This document shows positions 14,458 to 21,760 of a stretch of 64,000 nt of DNA, piece by piece. Origin of the DNA: Cellulomonas xylanilytica. Its GTDB lineage: Bacteria; Actinomycetota; Actinomycetes; Actinomycetales; Cellulomonadaceae. Within the stretch, counting starts at the first letter, position 1; every line of letters begins with the position of its first letter. A program made the translations under genes and the position numbers. Location of the stretch: positions 220,093 through 284,092 of the forward strand of contig NZ_BJUB01000007.1 of NCBI RefSeq assembly GCF_007989805.1, given 5' to 3'. A model generated the notes under the pieces. The model saw nothing but the letters and a program-made list of their open reading frames with translations, had not been told where the DNA came from and searched no databases.

Positions 14458-16512
14458 ATGACTTCGTTTCATGATCTCGAGCAGTACGTCGCCATCCCTC
14501 GGGTGAGCGGGCTGGTGGTGTCGCCGGACGGGTCGCGGGTGGTGGTGAGCGTCGCGACGCTCGATGCCAAGGCGATCAAGTTCGTGACCGCGCTGTGGGA
14601 GGTGGACCCGACGGGGGAGAAGCCGGCGCGGCGGCTGACCCGCAGCGCCAAGGGCGAGGCCAGCGCGGCGTTCACGCAGGAGGGAGACCTGCTGTTCACG
14701 AGCGCGCGGCCGGACCCGGACGGGAAGGCGGACGACGACGAGCCGGTGCCGGCGCTGTGGCTGATGCCGCGCGACGGCGCGGAGGCGCGCGTGGTCGCGG
14801 ACCGGGCGGCGGGGCTGGGCGGGGTGCAGGTGGCCCGGGACGCCGACGTGCTGCTGATCAGCTCGGACGTCCTGCCCAGCGCGACGGACGCGGAGACCGA
14901 CGAGCGGCTGCGCAAGGCCCGCAAGGACAAGTTGGTCCAGGCGATCCTGCACGACGGCTACCCGATCCGGTACTGGGACCACGACCTGGGGCCCGAGTCG
15001 CCGCACCTGTTCGTCGCGGACATCGGCGCGGACGTCGTCGCGCCGCTGGCGGGGGCGAAGGACCCGCGCGTGGCGCTGACGGACGTGACGCCCGGGGCGC
15101 GGTCGGCGCTCGTCGAGCAGGCGGCCGCCATCAGCCCCGACGGGCGCACGGTGGTCACCGGGTGGAACGTGCCGCTGGCGCGCGGGGCGCAGCGCGGGCG
15201 GCTGGTCGCGATCGACGTGGCATCCGGGGAGCACCGGGTGCTCGCCGACGACCTCGCGGCCGAGCTCTGGTCGCCGGCGATCTCCCCGGACGGGCAGTGG
15301 GTCGCGTACGTGCGCGAGACCGTGTCCACGCCGGACGAGGCCCCGCGGGTCACGCTGCAGCTGGTCGCGCTGGCCGGCGGGGAGCCGCGGACGCTCGTCG
15401 AGAGCTGGGACCGGTGGCCGCAGCACCCGGTGTGGCTGCCCGACAGCACGGGCCTGCTGGTCACGGCTGACGACGACGGCCGCGGGCCGGTGTTCCGGGT
15501 CGACCTGGAGTCGGACGAGGTCACGCGCCTGACCAGCGACGACGCGACGTTCACCGACGTGTCGGTGAGTCCGGACGGCTCGGTCGCGTTCGCGCTGCGC
15601 TCGTCGTACGAGGCGCCGTCGCACCCGGTGCGCATCGACCTGGAGACCGGTGCCACGACGGCCCTGCGCAGCCCGGCCGCGACCCCCGAGCTGCCCGGCA
15701 CGCTGACCGAGGTGGAGACGACGGCTGCCGACGGGCGACGCGTCCGCGCGTGGCTGGCACTCCCGAGGACCGGCGAGAAGGCGCCGCTGCTCTTGTGGAT
15801 TCACGGTGGTCCGCTCGGGTCGTGGAACGCGTGGTCGTGGCGGTGGAACCCGTGGATCCTCGTCGCGCGCGGCTACGCCGTCCTGCTGCCCGACCCGGCG
15901 CTGTCCACCGGGTACGGCCAGGACTTCGTGCAGGCCGGCTGGGGGTCGTGGGGCGCGGCCCCGTACACGGACCTGATGGCCATCACGGACGCGGTGGTGC
16001 AGCGGGACGACATCGACGAGACGCGGACGGCCGCGATGGGCGGGTCGTTCGGGGGCTACATGGCCAACTGGGTGGCGGGGCACACGGACCGGTTCCGGGC
16101 GATCGTCACGCACGCCAGCCTGTGGGCGCTGGACCAGTTCGGGCCGACGACGGACGCGGCCTACTACTGGGAGCGCGAGATGACCGAGGAGATGGCGCTC
16201 GAGAACTCGCCGCACCGGTTCGTCGAGAAGATCGTCACCCCGATGCTCGTCGTGCACGGCGACAAGGACTACCGGGTGCCGATCGGCGAGGGCCTGCGCC
16301 TCTGGTACGAGCTGCTGGCCAAGAGCGGGCTGCCCGCCGACGAGGACGGCAAGACGCCCCACCGGTTCCTGTACTTCCCCGACGAGAACCACTGGGTGCT
16401 CACCCCGCAGCACGCGATCGTCTGGTACCAGGTGGTCGAGGCGTTCCTGGCGGAGCACGTGCTCGCCCGGACGGGTGAGAACGCACCGGTTTATCCGGAG
16501 ATCCTGGGTTAG
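14458..16512 (+). CDS. S9-family prolyl-oligopeptidase-like serine peptidase
   Basis: 684 aa, cytoplasmic. An N-terminal beta-propeller (about 1-420) with repeated SPDGxxV blades is followed by an alpha/beta-hydrolase domain (about 430-680). The nucleophile serine is in GGSFGGYM (near 529), the aspartate is in HGDKDYRVP (near 602) and the histidine is in DENHWV (near 644). This architecture is that of dipeptidyl/acylaminoacyl peptidases, which cleave short peptides. ATG 14458 gives the family's usual N-terminus, with TAGGAC 7 nt upstream. The gene stands alone between the hairpin element and the DUF6458 gene. Confidence 0.93.
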   Translation: MTSFHDLEQYVAIPRVSGLVVSPDGSRVVVSVATLDAKAIKFVTALWEVDPTGEKPARRLTRSAKGEASAAFTQEGDLLFTSARPDPDGKADDDEPVPALWLMPRDGAEARVVADRAAGLGGVQVARDADVLLISSDVLPSATDAETDERLRKARKDKLVQAILHDGYPIRYWDHDLGPESPHLFVADIGADVVAPLAGAKDPRVALTDVTPGARSALVEQAAAISPDGRTVVTGWNVPLARGAQRGRLVAIDVASGEHRVLADDLAAELWSPAISPDGQWVAYVRETVSTPDEAPRVTLQLVALAGGEPRTLVESWDRWPQHPVWLPDSTGLLVTADDDGRGPVFRVDLESDEVTRLTSDDATFTDVSVSPDGSVAFALRSSYEAPSHPVRIDLETGATTALRSPAATPELPGTLTEVETTAADGRRVRAWLALPRTGEKAPLLLWIHGGPLGSWNAWSWRWNPWILVARGYAVLLPDPALSTGYGQDFVQAGWGSWGAAPYTDLMAITDAVVQRDDIDETRTAAMGGSFGGYMANWVAGHTDRFRAIVTHASLWALDQFGPTTDAAYYWEREMTEEMALENSPHRFVEKIVTPMLVVHGDKDYRVPIGEGLRLWYELLAKSGLPADEDGKTPHRFLYFPDENHWVLTPQHAIVWYQVVEAFLAEHVLARTGENAPVYPEILG

Positions 16513-16605
16513 GAGCGCTCTCGACGTGCGCGTCGGCCCGGTCGGCACCAGACTCGCCGGTCGAGGCCGGGCGACCCGCGCGCGGCTCGACGGAAGGACC
16601 CGACA

Positions 16606-16911
16606 ATGGGTATCGGAGGCGGAATCGCCCTCATCGTCATCGGCGCGATCCTCTCGTTCGGCGTCAGCGACGCCATCGACGGGGTCAACCTCACGGTGAT
16701 CGGCTACATCTGCATGGGTGCGGGCGTCATCGCGCTCATCCTGGCGATCGTGTTCAACGCCCAGCGGAGCAACACGTCGCACACGGCGGTCGTCGAGCAG
16801 CGCACCACGCCCAACGCGCCGCCGGCTCAGGCCGCCCCGGCCGCTCAGCCGGTGCAGCCGGTCCAGCCGGTCCAGCAGCAGCAGCCCCCGGCCGCGCCGC
16901 CGGCCGTCTGA
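16606..16911 (+). CDS. DUF6458 small membrane protein
   Basis: 101 aa. Two membrane spans (3-20 and 27-50) in the DUF6458 pattern, opening MGIGGGIALIVIGAILSFGV, followed by a Gln/Pro/Ala/Val-rich cytoplasmic tail with repeated QPVQPV. It is common in Micrococcales and has no known function. GGAAGGA lies 6 nt upstream. A strong rho-independent terminator follows the stop. Confidence 0.88.
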   Translation: MGIGGGIALIVIGAILSFGVSDAIDGVNLTVIGYICMGAGVIALILAIVFNAQRSNTSHTAVVEQRTTPNAPPAQAAPAAQPVQPVQPVQQQQPPAAPPAV

Positions 16912-16925
16912 CACACCACGCAGAG

Positions 16926-16957
16926 AACGCCCCCTCCCAGCCGGGAGGGGGCGTTTC
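16926..16957 (+). terminator. rho-independent terminator
   Basis: A perfect 11-bp stem (CGCCCCCTCCC at 16928-16938 with GGGAGGGGGCG at 16943-16953) has a 4-nt loop, is extended by AA/TT pairs and followed by TTT. It lies 16 nt after the DUF6458 gene. Confidence 0.85.
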
Positions 16958-17018
16958 TCATGCTGGCGGCGTGCTCACTGCGACCGGTGCGCTCACGCCT
17001 CGGGCGGTACCTGCGTGC

Positions 17019-17828
17019 TCACGCCTCGAGCGGGCCGCGCACGATCGAGTCGCCGGAGTGGGCGGGGTCGCCGTCGAACTGCTCCTCGGACACGTCGACC
17101 ACGGAGAACTGGTCGAGGTCGAGGCCGGCCGGCAGGTCGAACCGGCCGGACGCCCCGTCGAGGGTCCCGACGCTGACCAGTCCGCTCACGTCGGGCTTGA
17201 GCAGCCAGACCTCCCGGAAGCCGTCGTCGGAGGACTCGCTCTGGGCGAGGTCGACCACGAGCACCCGGGAGCCGTCGGACAGCGTCTCCACGACGGCGGA
17301 GCCGGAGGCGTCCCACCCGGGCAGCGGCTCGAGGACCGCGGTGGCGATCACCGTGACGGGGTCCTCCTGCGAAGCCACCCACCACGCACCGCCCCCGCCG
17401 ACCACCAGGCCGACGGCCGCGGCCGCGGCGATCCACCGACCGGCGCGCGGCCTACGGGACTCGAGCGGGATCACCGTCGCGACGGCGTGCTCGGGCGACG
17501 AGACCACCGGGGCGGCCGACGAGGCGACCGGGGCGGGCGACGAGGTCACCCAGGCGGGCGACGACGGCGCCGAGGCACCCACCCCTCCTGCGGCGGCGAG
17601 GCCGAGCTCCGCGGCGACGCGGTCCCACACGTGCGGCGCGGGCGCGACGAGCGGGGCGTCGGCGCCACCGGAGCGGGCGAGGCTGACGACGTCGGTCAGG
17701 GACGCGAGCTCGTCGGCGCACCGCTCGCACTCCTCGACGTGCGCGAGGTCGGCGGTGGAGCCGGCGGGCTCGCCGAGGGCGAGGAGCGCGAGCAGATCGT
17801 CGTCCACGTGGGACTCATCGAACGGCAC
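17019..17828 (-). CDS. RskA-like membrane anti-sigma factor
   Basis: 269 aa. The N-terminal zinc-binding anti-sigma domain has H30, C34 and C37 (HVEECERC). A Ser/Ala/Pro-rich linker (about 85-125), one membrane span (about 134-154) and an extracytoplasmic RskA domain (about 160-265, [17 protein letters not shown]...) follow. It should hold the co-encoded sigma factor at the membrane until a signal triggers its proteolysis. GTG 17828 lies 14 nt inside the end of the sigma gene, so translation is coupled. It is last in the DUF4397-sortase-sigma-anti-sigma series, so the signal is probably a surface or envelope one. Confidence 0.92.
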   Translation of the reverse strand: MPFDESHVDDDLLALLALGEPAGSTADLAHVEECERCADELASLTDVVSLARSGGADAPLVAPAPHVWDRVAAELGLAAAGGVGASAPSSPAWVTSSPAPVASSAAPVVSSPEHAVATVIPLESRRPRAGRWIAAAAAVGLVVGGGGAWWVASQEDPVTVIATAVLEPLPGWDASGSAVVETLSDGSRVLVVDLAQSESSDDGFREVWLLKPDVSGLVSVGTLDGASGRFDLPAGLDLDQFSVVDVSEEQFDGDPAHSGDSIVRGPLEA

Positions 17829-18423
17829 CGTCCACCTCCCATCGGGTCCGCAGCCGGGCCAGGCTGCGCCGGACGTGGCTCTTGACCGTGCCGAGCGGCA
17901 GGTCGAGCCGGTGTGCGATCTGGTCGTGCGTGAGGTCGTCGTAGAACGCGAGCCGCAGGATGGTGCGCTGCGGGTCCCCGAGCCGGTCGAGCTCGTCGGC
18001 GACCACCACGCGGTCGACCACGCGGGTGTCGACGGACGGCACGGGCAGCTCCTCGGCGCCGGCCACGGACTTGTCCCGCAGCCGTCGGTCGCGGGCCCGC
18101 TTCTCGTGGGTGTCCGCGACGACGTGCCGGGTGATGCCGAGGATCCACGCGGGGAGCCGGGACTTGCTGGGGTCGAACCGTTCCCGGCTGCGCCACGCCT
18201 CGACGAACACCTGCTGCGTCACGTCCTCCGCGTCGGTGACGCTGCCGAGCGAGCGGAGCGCGACGGTGTGCACGAGCGTGGACCAGCGGCGGTACGCCTC
18301 GGCGATCGCCGCCTCGTCGCCCTGCGCGAACGCTGCACCGAGCTCCTCGACGTTCTCGCCGTCAGGGTCCATCCGGTGCGCAGGGCGCGACGAGTCAGCA
18401 GACCCGGGCGCGAGTGCGCTCAC
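17815..18423 (-). CDS. ECF RNA polymerase sigma factor (SigK-like)
   Basis: 202 aa. Region 2 (about 45-110) contains [44 protein letters not shown], split here only by description; region 4 (about 140-195) contains [19 protein letters not shown] and the helix-turn-helix [22 protein letters not shown] 18423 was chosen because GGAGGA sits 7 nt upstream; an ATG 17 codons later is possible. It overlaps the anti-sigma gene by 14 nt and lies 59 nt after the sortase gene on the same strand, which suggests control of surface-protein genes. Confidence 0.92.
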   Translation of the reverse strand: MSALAPGSADSSRPAHRMDPDGENVEELGAAFAQGDEAAIAEAYRRWSTLVHTVALRSLGSVTDAEDVTQQVFVEAWRSRERFDPSKSRLPAWILGITRHVVADTHEKRARDRRLRDKSVAGAEELPVPSVDTRVVDRVVVADELDRLGDPQRTILRLAFYDDLTHDQIAHRLDLPLGTVKSHVRRSLARLRTRWEVDGAVR

Positions 18424-18482
18424 GGACGGCTCCTCCCTCGTCGGCTCCCTGACGACGGGAGCGCTCAGCAGCGTAGTCACGT

Positions 18483-19199
18483 CTACCCACTGATCGGCTC
18501 GGCCGTGACGACGACATTGTCCGTATAGTGCCCGATGTCGCGGCGGAACGTGCCACCGCAGGTCACGAGCACGAGCCGCGGCGCGCCGGAGCGGTCGAAC
18601 CACTGGTCCACGGGCGCTCCCTCCTTGGCCATCTTCTCGACCGTGACGACGCGGTACTGATGGGTCGTGCCGTCGGCGGCCGTGATCGTCACCGCGGCGC
18701 CGACGCCGACGTCGAGGAGCTTCGCGAACTGGCCGATCCCCGTCTGGACGCTGTCGACGTGCGCGGCGATGACCGTCGCGCCGGCGGGGTCGGCGGGTGC
18801 GGGGCCGAACTGGTACCAGCCGGCGCGGTTGGCGTCCTCGGGGATCTGCATCTCGCCGTCGTCGCGCACCCCGACGGGGTCCACGGCCATGTCGATCCCG
18901 ACGTCCGGCACCACGAGCTGCACGGGCGGCGGGGTGGCGGCGACCGGCGCGAGGGTCGCCTCCACGATTGGGACGGAGGGAACGGACGGCACGGCAGGGG
19001 CCTCGGGGGTCGGTCGCGGCGTCGCCGAGGCGGACGGCGACGCCGCGACCGCCGGCCCGGGTGCAGAGTCCGGGCCGGTGCACGCGGTCAGCAGGGCCGT
19101 CATACCCAGCGCAGTGCCGAGTGCGGCGATCCTTGCGAGCACGCGTGCCGAGACCCGGGAGCGCGCGGACGCACTCCCGGGTCGCGACGTGGTGGTCAT
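18483..19199 (-). CDS. class F sortase
   Basis: 238 aa, membrane-attached cysteine transpeptidase. Catalytic H147 (IAAHVDS), C214 (LVTCGG) and R219/R220 fit the sortase triad. The N-terminal hydrophobic stretch (22-40) ends in LLTAC, a lipobox-like sequence with C40, so the enzyme may be a lipoprotein rather than a simple membrane protein. A Pro/Ser/Ala spacer (45-90) sets the domain away from the membrane. It lies 8 nt after the DUF4397 gene, its likely partner, although that protein has no standard LPXTG signal. ATG 19199 gives a normal export signal. Confidence 0.9.
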   Translation of the reverse strand: MTTTSRPGSASARSRVSARVLARIAALGTALGMTALLTACTGPDSAPGPAVAASPSASATPRPTPEAPAVPSVPSVPIVEATLAPVAATPPPVQLVVPDVGIDMAVDPVGVRDDGEMQIPEDANRAGWYQFGPAPADPAGATVIAAHVDSVQTGIGQFAKLLDVGVGAAVTITAADGTTHQYRVVTVEKMAKEGAPVDQWFDRSGAPRLVLVTCGGTFRRDIGHYTDNVVVTAEPISG

Positions 19200-19207
19200 G
19201 GGAGCAG

Positions 19208-20032
19208 TCAGCTCCGCTGCGCGGCGGCGCGACGGACGGACACTGCCCCGATCAGACCGGCGATGGCCAGACCGGCGATCGCGAAGGTCCAGGCGGACGA
19301 GCCACCGTCGGACACGAGGCCGACCTCGCCGGCGTTCACGCCGGACGGGTTGCTGTGCAGGCCGGTGATGGTCTGCGTGGCGAGCGCCAGCGTGGCGGGC
19401 GACGCGGTCGCGCTGCCCCACGCGTAGACGATCGTGTTGGTGCCCTCGGTCACCGGCACGTCGGCCGGGCCGAGGAGGGCCGGCGTCGTGGTGCCGGTGG
19501 CGGTCACGCTGGCGGAGACGGTGCCGGCGGGCAGGTTGAGCACCTGCTCGTTCGGGTTGGTCAGGTTGGTGATCACGGGCGTGGTGCCCGCGAGGATGTC
19601 GACGCCCGGCGCCGCGGCGACGTGCCGGACCGTGAGCCGGCCCTCGCCCGCGGCCGTGGTGGAGATGTCGTTGGTGAACAGCGTGGCGGTCGGGGCGCCG
19701 GCGCCGTCCAGGTGCGCGACGGCCGTGTAGTTCTTGCCGGCCTCGAGAGCCAGGTCGACCGGTCCGATGGCGGGGGCGCTGGCGTCGGCGGCGTCGGCGG
19801 CCGTGATGGCCACCGTGTACGTGCCGGCGGGCAGGTCGAGCGGTCCGGCGAGGGTGCCGGGCGTGAAGTCGTCGAGCGTGCGCTCGCCGTTGACCCAGAC
19901 GTCGACGGTGAGGCCGGGGACGCCGTGCAGGACGGAGAGCTTGGCCGGGTCGGCGGCCGAGGCCGGGACGGCGGCGAGCGTGACGAGGGCGAGGGTGCCG
20001 GCTGCGATGCCGGACAGGAGGCGTGCGCGCAT
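19208..20032 (-). CDS. secreted DUF4397-domain surface protein with C-terminal anchor
   Basis: 274 aa. Signal peptide 1-27 ending ASAADPA. Two beta-sandwich DUF4397 units follow (about 30-125 and 128-225), the first opening [19 protein letters not shown] and the second [16 protein letters not shown]. The C-terminus has a hydrophobic span (about 246-264) and a basic tail (VRRAAAQRS), the layout of a sortase substrate. Instead of LPXTG, the sequence before the span is [11 protein letters not shown]. It is encoded 8 nt upstream of the class F sortase gene, an association seen in other actinobacteria. The function is presumably adhesion or wall-associated. Confidence 0.9.
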   Translation of the reverse strand: MRARLLSGIAAGTLALVTLAAVPASAADPAKLSVLHGVPGLTVDVWVNGERTLDDFTPGTLAGPLDLPAGTYTVAITAADAADASAPAIGPVDLALEAGKNYTAVAHLDGAGAPTATLFTNDISTTAAGEGRLTVRHVAAAPGVDILAGTTPVITNLTNPNEQVLNLPAGTVSASVTATGTTTPALLGPADVPVTEGTNTIVYAWGSATASPATLALATQTITGLHSNPSGVNAGEVGLVSDGGSSAWTFAIAGLAIAGLIGAVSVRRAAAQRS

Positions 20033-20124
20033 GGTGCGTCCTTCGAGGACTGGCCCGGCGGGTACGTCGGGCGGCCGATGTGCTGACACCCCCTCTTCAC
20101 CCGCCGGGCCGTTCTCGGATGCAC

Positions 20125-20829
20125 CTAGTCGCGAGCAGCCTGCGCGATCGCCGCCGCGAGGTCGGCCGGCCGGGAGAACATCGGCCAGTGCCCGGTGGGC
20201 AGGTCGACGTACGTGAGGTCCCTGACCTCGCCCAGCTCCGTGTGGAACGGCGGGCCGCCGTGCGCCATGGGCTTGAGCTGCTCCGACGACAGGCTGGTGC
20301 AGATCGCGGTGGCGGGGACGTCGAACCGTCGGGGGTCGCTGACGTGCACCGCTCCGCGCACGACGTTCGCCGGGTGCGGGACCGCGCGACGGCGGAACTC
20401 CGCCAGCCCCTCCTCGGAGATGCCCTCGATGCTCGAGCCCTGGGCGGCGAACTCCTCCCACGTGGGCAGGGGCACCTCGTCCTGCTGGACGGCGGAGGCG
20501 TCGATGGCCGCGCCGTCCTCGAGCGGGCCGGAGTCGACGTAGACGGCGCGGCGCACGCGGTCGGGCCGCTTGTCGACGACCTCGCCGACGAGCGCGCCGC
20601 CGCCGCTGTGGCCGACGAGCACGACGTCACCGTCGAGGCTGTCGACGAGGTCGGTGAGTGCGCGGACGTGGTCGGCGCGCGTGATGCCGCCGCGGTCGGC
20701 GCCGGGCTCGACGCCCGGGAGGGTCGGCGTGTGGACGTCGAGACCGTCGGGGAGGGCGGCGGCGACGTGCTCCCACGCCCAGCCGCCGAGCCAGAAACCG
20801 GGGATCAGGATCAGGTGTGTGGTGGTCAT
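20125..20829 (-). CDS. alpha/beta-hydrolase
   Basis: 234 aa, cytoplasmic hydrolase of the small esterase type. The oxyanion region is LIPGFWLGGWAW (residues 6-17), the nucleophile elbow is GHSGGG (serine near 77), and the late histidine is in LPTGHWPMFSRP (near 216). The substrate is unknown. ATG 20829 puts the first strand (HLILIPG) at the N-terminus; the longer frame from 20859 adds 10 unlikely residues. It is divergent from the WYL regulator gene 64 nt away, so that regulator probably controls it. Confidence 0.88.
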   Translation of the reverse strand: MTTTHLILIPGFWLGGWAWEHVAAALPDGLDVHTPTLPGVEPGADRGGITRADHVRALTDLVDSLDGDVVLVGHSGGGALVGEVVDKRPDRVRRAVYVDSGPLEDGAAIDASAVQQDEVPLPTWEEFAAQGSSIEGISEEGLAEFRRRAVPHPANVVRGAVHVSDPRRFDVPATAICTSLSSEQLKPMAHGGPPFHTELGEVRDLTYVDLPTGHWPMFSRPADLAAAIAQAARD

Positions 20830-20851
20830 GCTTCCAGCGTCCACCCGGTCC

Positions 20852-20882
20852 GGTGACACCGGGATGTCACCTTTGTGTCACC
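20852..20882. promoter_or_regulatory. GGTGACA/TGTCACC operator cluster between hydrolase and WYL regulator
   Basis: GGTGACA (20852-20858) faces TGTCACC (20865-20871), and a second TGTCACC lies at 20876-20882, 11 bp further on. This is in the 64-nt divergent spacer and is the natural candidate for the WYL regulator's binding site. Confidence 0.45.
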
Positions 20883-20893
20883 ATGCTGGCACC

Positions 20894-21607
20894 ATGAACC
20901 GCACCGACCGTCTGTACGCGCTCGCCGAGGAGCTGCGTCGCGTCGGTCGCTCCGGGACGACGAGCACGCGGCTGGCGCGCCTGTTCGAGGTGTCCCCGCG
21001 AACGGTCAAGCGCGACGTCTCGGCGCTCCAGCAGGCCGGTCTCCCCGTCGTCGCCCAGGCGGGGCTCGGCGGCGGCTACGTGCTGGAGGCGTCCGTCGGC
21101 CTCCCGCCCGTCAACTTCACGCCGTCGCAGGCGGTGGCCCTGGCGCTCGCCGTGCGGGCGCTGCCGGCGGGCAGCCCGTTCGGCACCGACGCGGAGGCGG
21201 CCCGCGCCAAGGTGCTCGACGCGCTGCCGGCCACCGACCGCGCGCGTGCCGACGAGCTGTCGGGCCGTGTGTGGTCCCGGCCGGAGACGGTCGGTGACGT
21301 GGCGGGTCCCCAGGTGCTGCGCGCGGTCGAGGAGTCGCTCGGGCGGCACCGGGTGCTCGCGATCGAGTACCGCAGCTTCGACCACACGGTCAGCCGGCGG
21401 CGCGTCGAGCCCGTGCTGCTCGCCCGCACGGGCGGCCACTGGTACGTCGCGGCATGGTGCCGGTGGCGCGACGCGATGCGCTGGTTCCGCCTGGACCGCA
21501 TCGTGCGCGCCGACCTGACCCCGGAGCAGTACGAGCCGCGCTCGGTCGCCGACGTCGGCGAGCCCCCACCGGACGCCCGCCCGGTGTCCGCCCGGCCGTC
21601 GGACTGA
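20894..21607 (+). CDS. YafY-type HTH/WYL-domain transcriptional regulator
   Basis: 237 aa. The N-terminal winged helix (5-60) includes TSTRLARLFEVSPRTVKRDVSALQ, and the WYL domain (about 140-215) includes HRVLAIEYRSFD and RRRVEPVLLARTGGHWYVAAW. WYL domains bind small ligands or nucleic-acid fragments. CATGCT ends 6 nt before the ATG with no Shine-Dalgarno, which fits a leaderless message overlapping the operator cluster. It probably regulates itself and the divergent hydrolase. Confidence 0.88.
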   Translation: MNRTDRLYALAEELRRVGRSGTTSTRLARLFEVSPRTVKRDVSALQQAGLPVVAQAGLGGGYVLEASVGLPPVNFTPSQAVALALAVRALPAGSPFGTDAEAARAKVLDALPATDRARADELSGRVWSRPETVGDVAGPQVLRAVEESLGRHRVLAIEYRSFDHTVSRRRVEPVLLARTGGHWYVAAWCRWRDAMRWFRLDRIVRADLTPEQYEPRSVADVGEPPPDARPVSARPSD

Positions 21608-21609
21608 CG

Positions 21610-21677
21610 CGAGATCGTGGGTTCGGCCCGAGATCGTGGGTTCGCACGCACGATCTCGAGTCCGACCCACGATCTCG
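21610..21677. repeat. cluster of four CGAGATCGTGGG units, two direct and two inverted
   Basis: CGAGATCGTGGGTTCG occurs exactly at 21610-21625 and 21629-21644. Inverted partial copies lie at 21649-21658 (CACGATCTCG) and 21663-21677 (CGACCCACGATCTCG). The block can fold as a large stem-loop and lies just after the WYL gene. Confidence 0.8.
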
Positions 21678-21726
21678 GGTGTCGGATCGTCAAACCCGTG
21701 GAGCCCGCGACTCCTGGACGCTAGTT

Positions 21727-21740
21727 TGGCAGCGCTCTCA
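21727..21740. promoter_or_regulatory. CebR-like operator upstream of the GH9 cellulase gene
   Basis: TGGCAGCGCTCTCA matches the CebR palindrome TGGGAGCGCTCCCA at 12 of 14 positions. It lies 20 nt before the GTG start, where bound repressor would block transcription or elongation. Confidence 0.5.
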
Positions 21741-21760
21741 CCGCCCACGAAGGAGTCTGC

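Noticed and set aside
16510..16523. TAGGAGCGCTCTCG as a third CebR site
   Set aside because: It overlaps the S9 peptidase stop, has three mismatches to the palindrome and lies before a DUF6458 gene with no link to cellulose.
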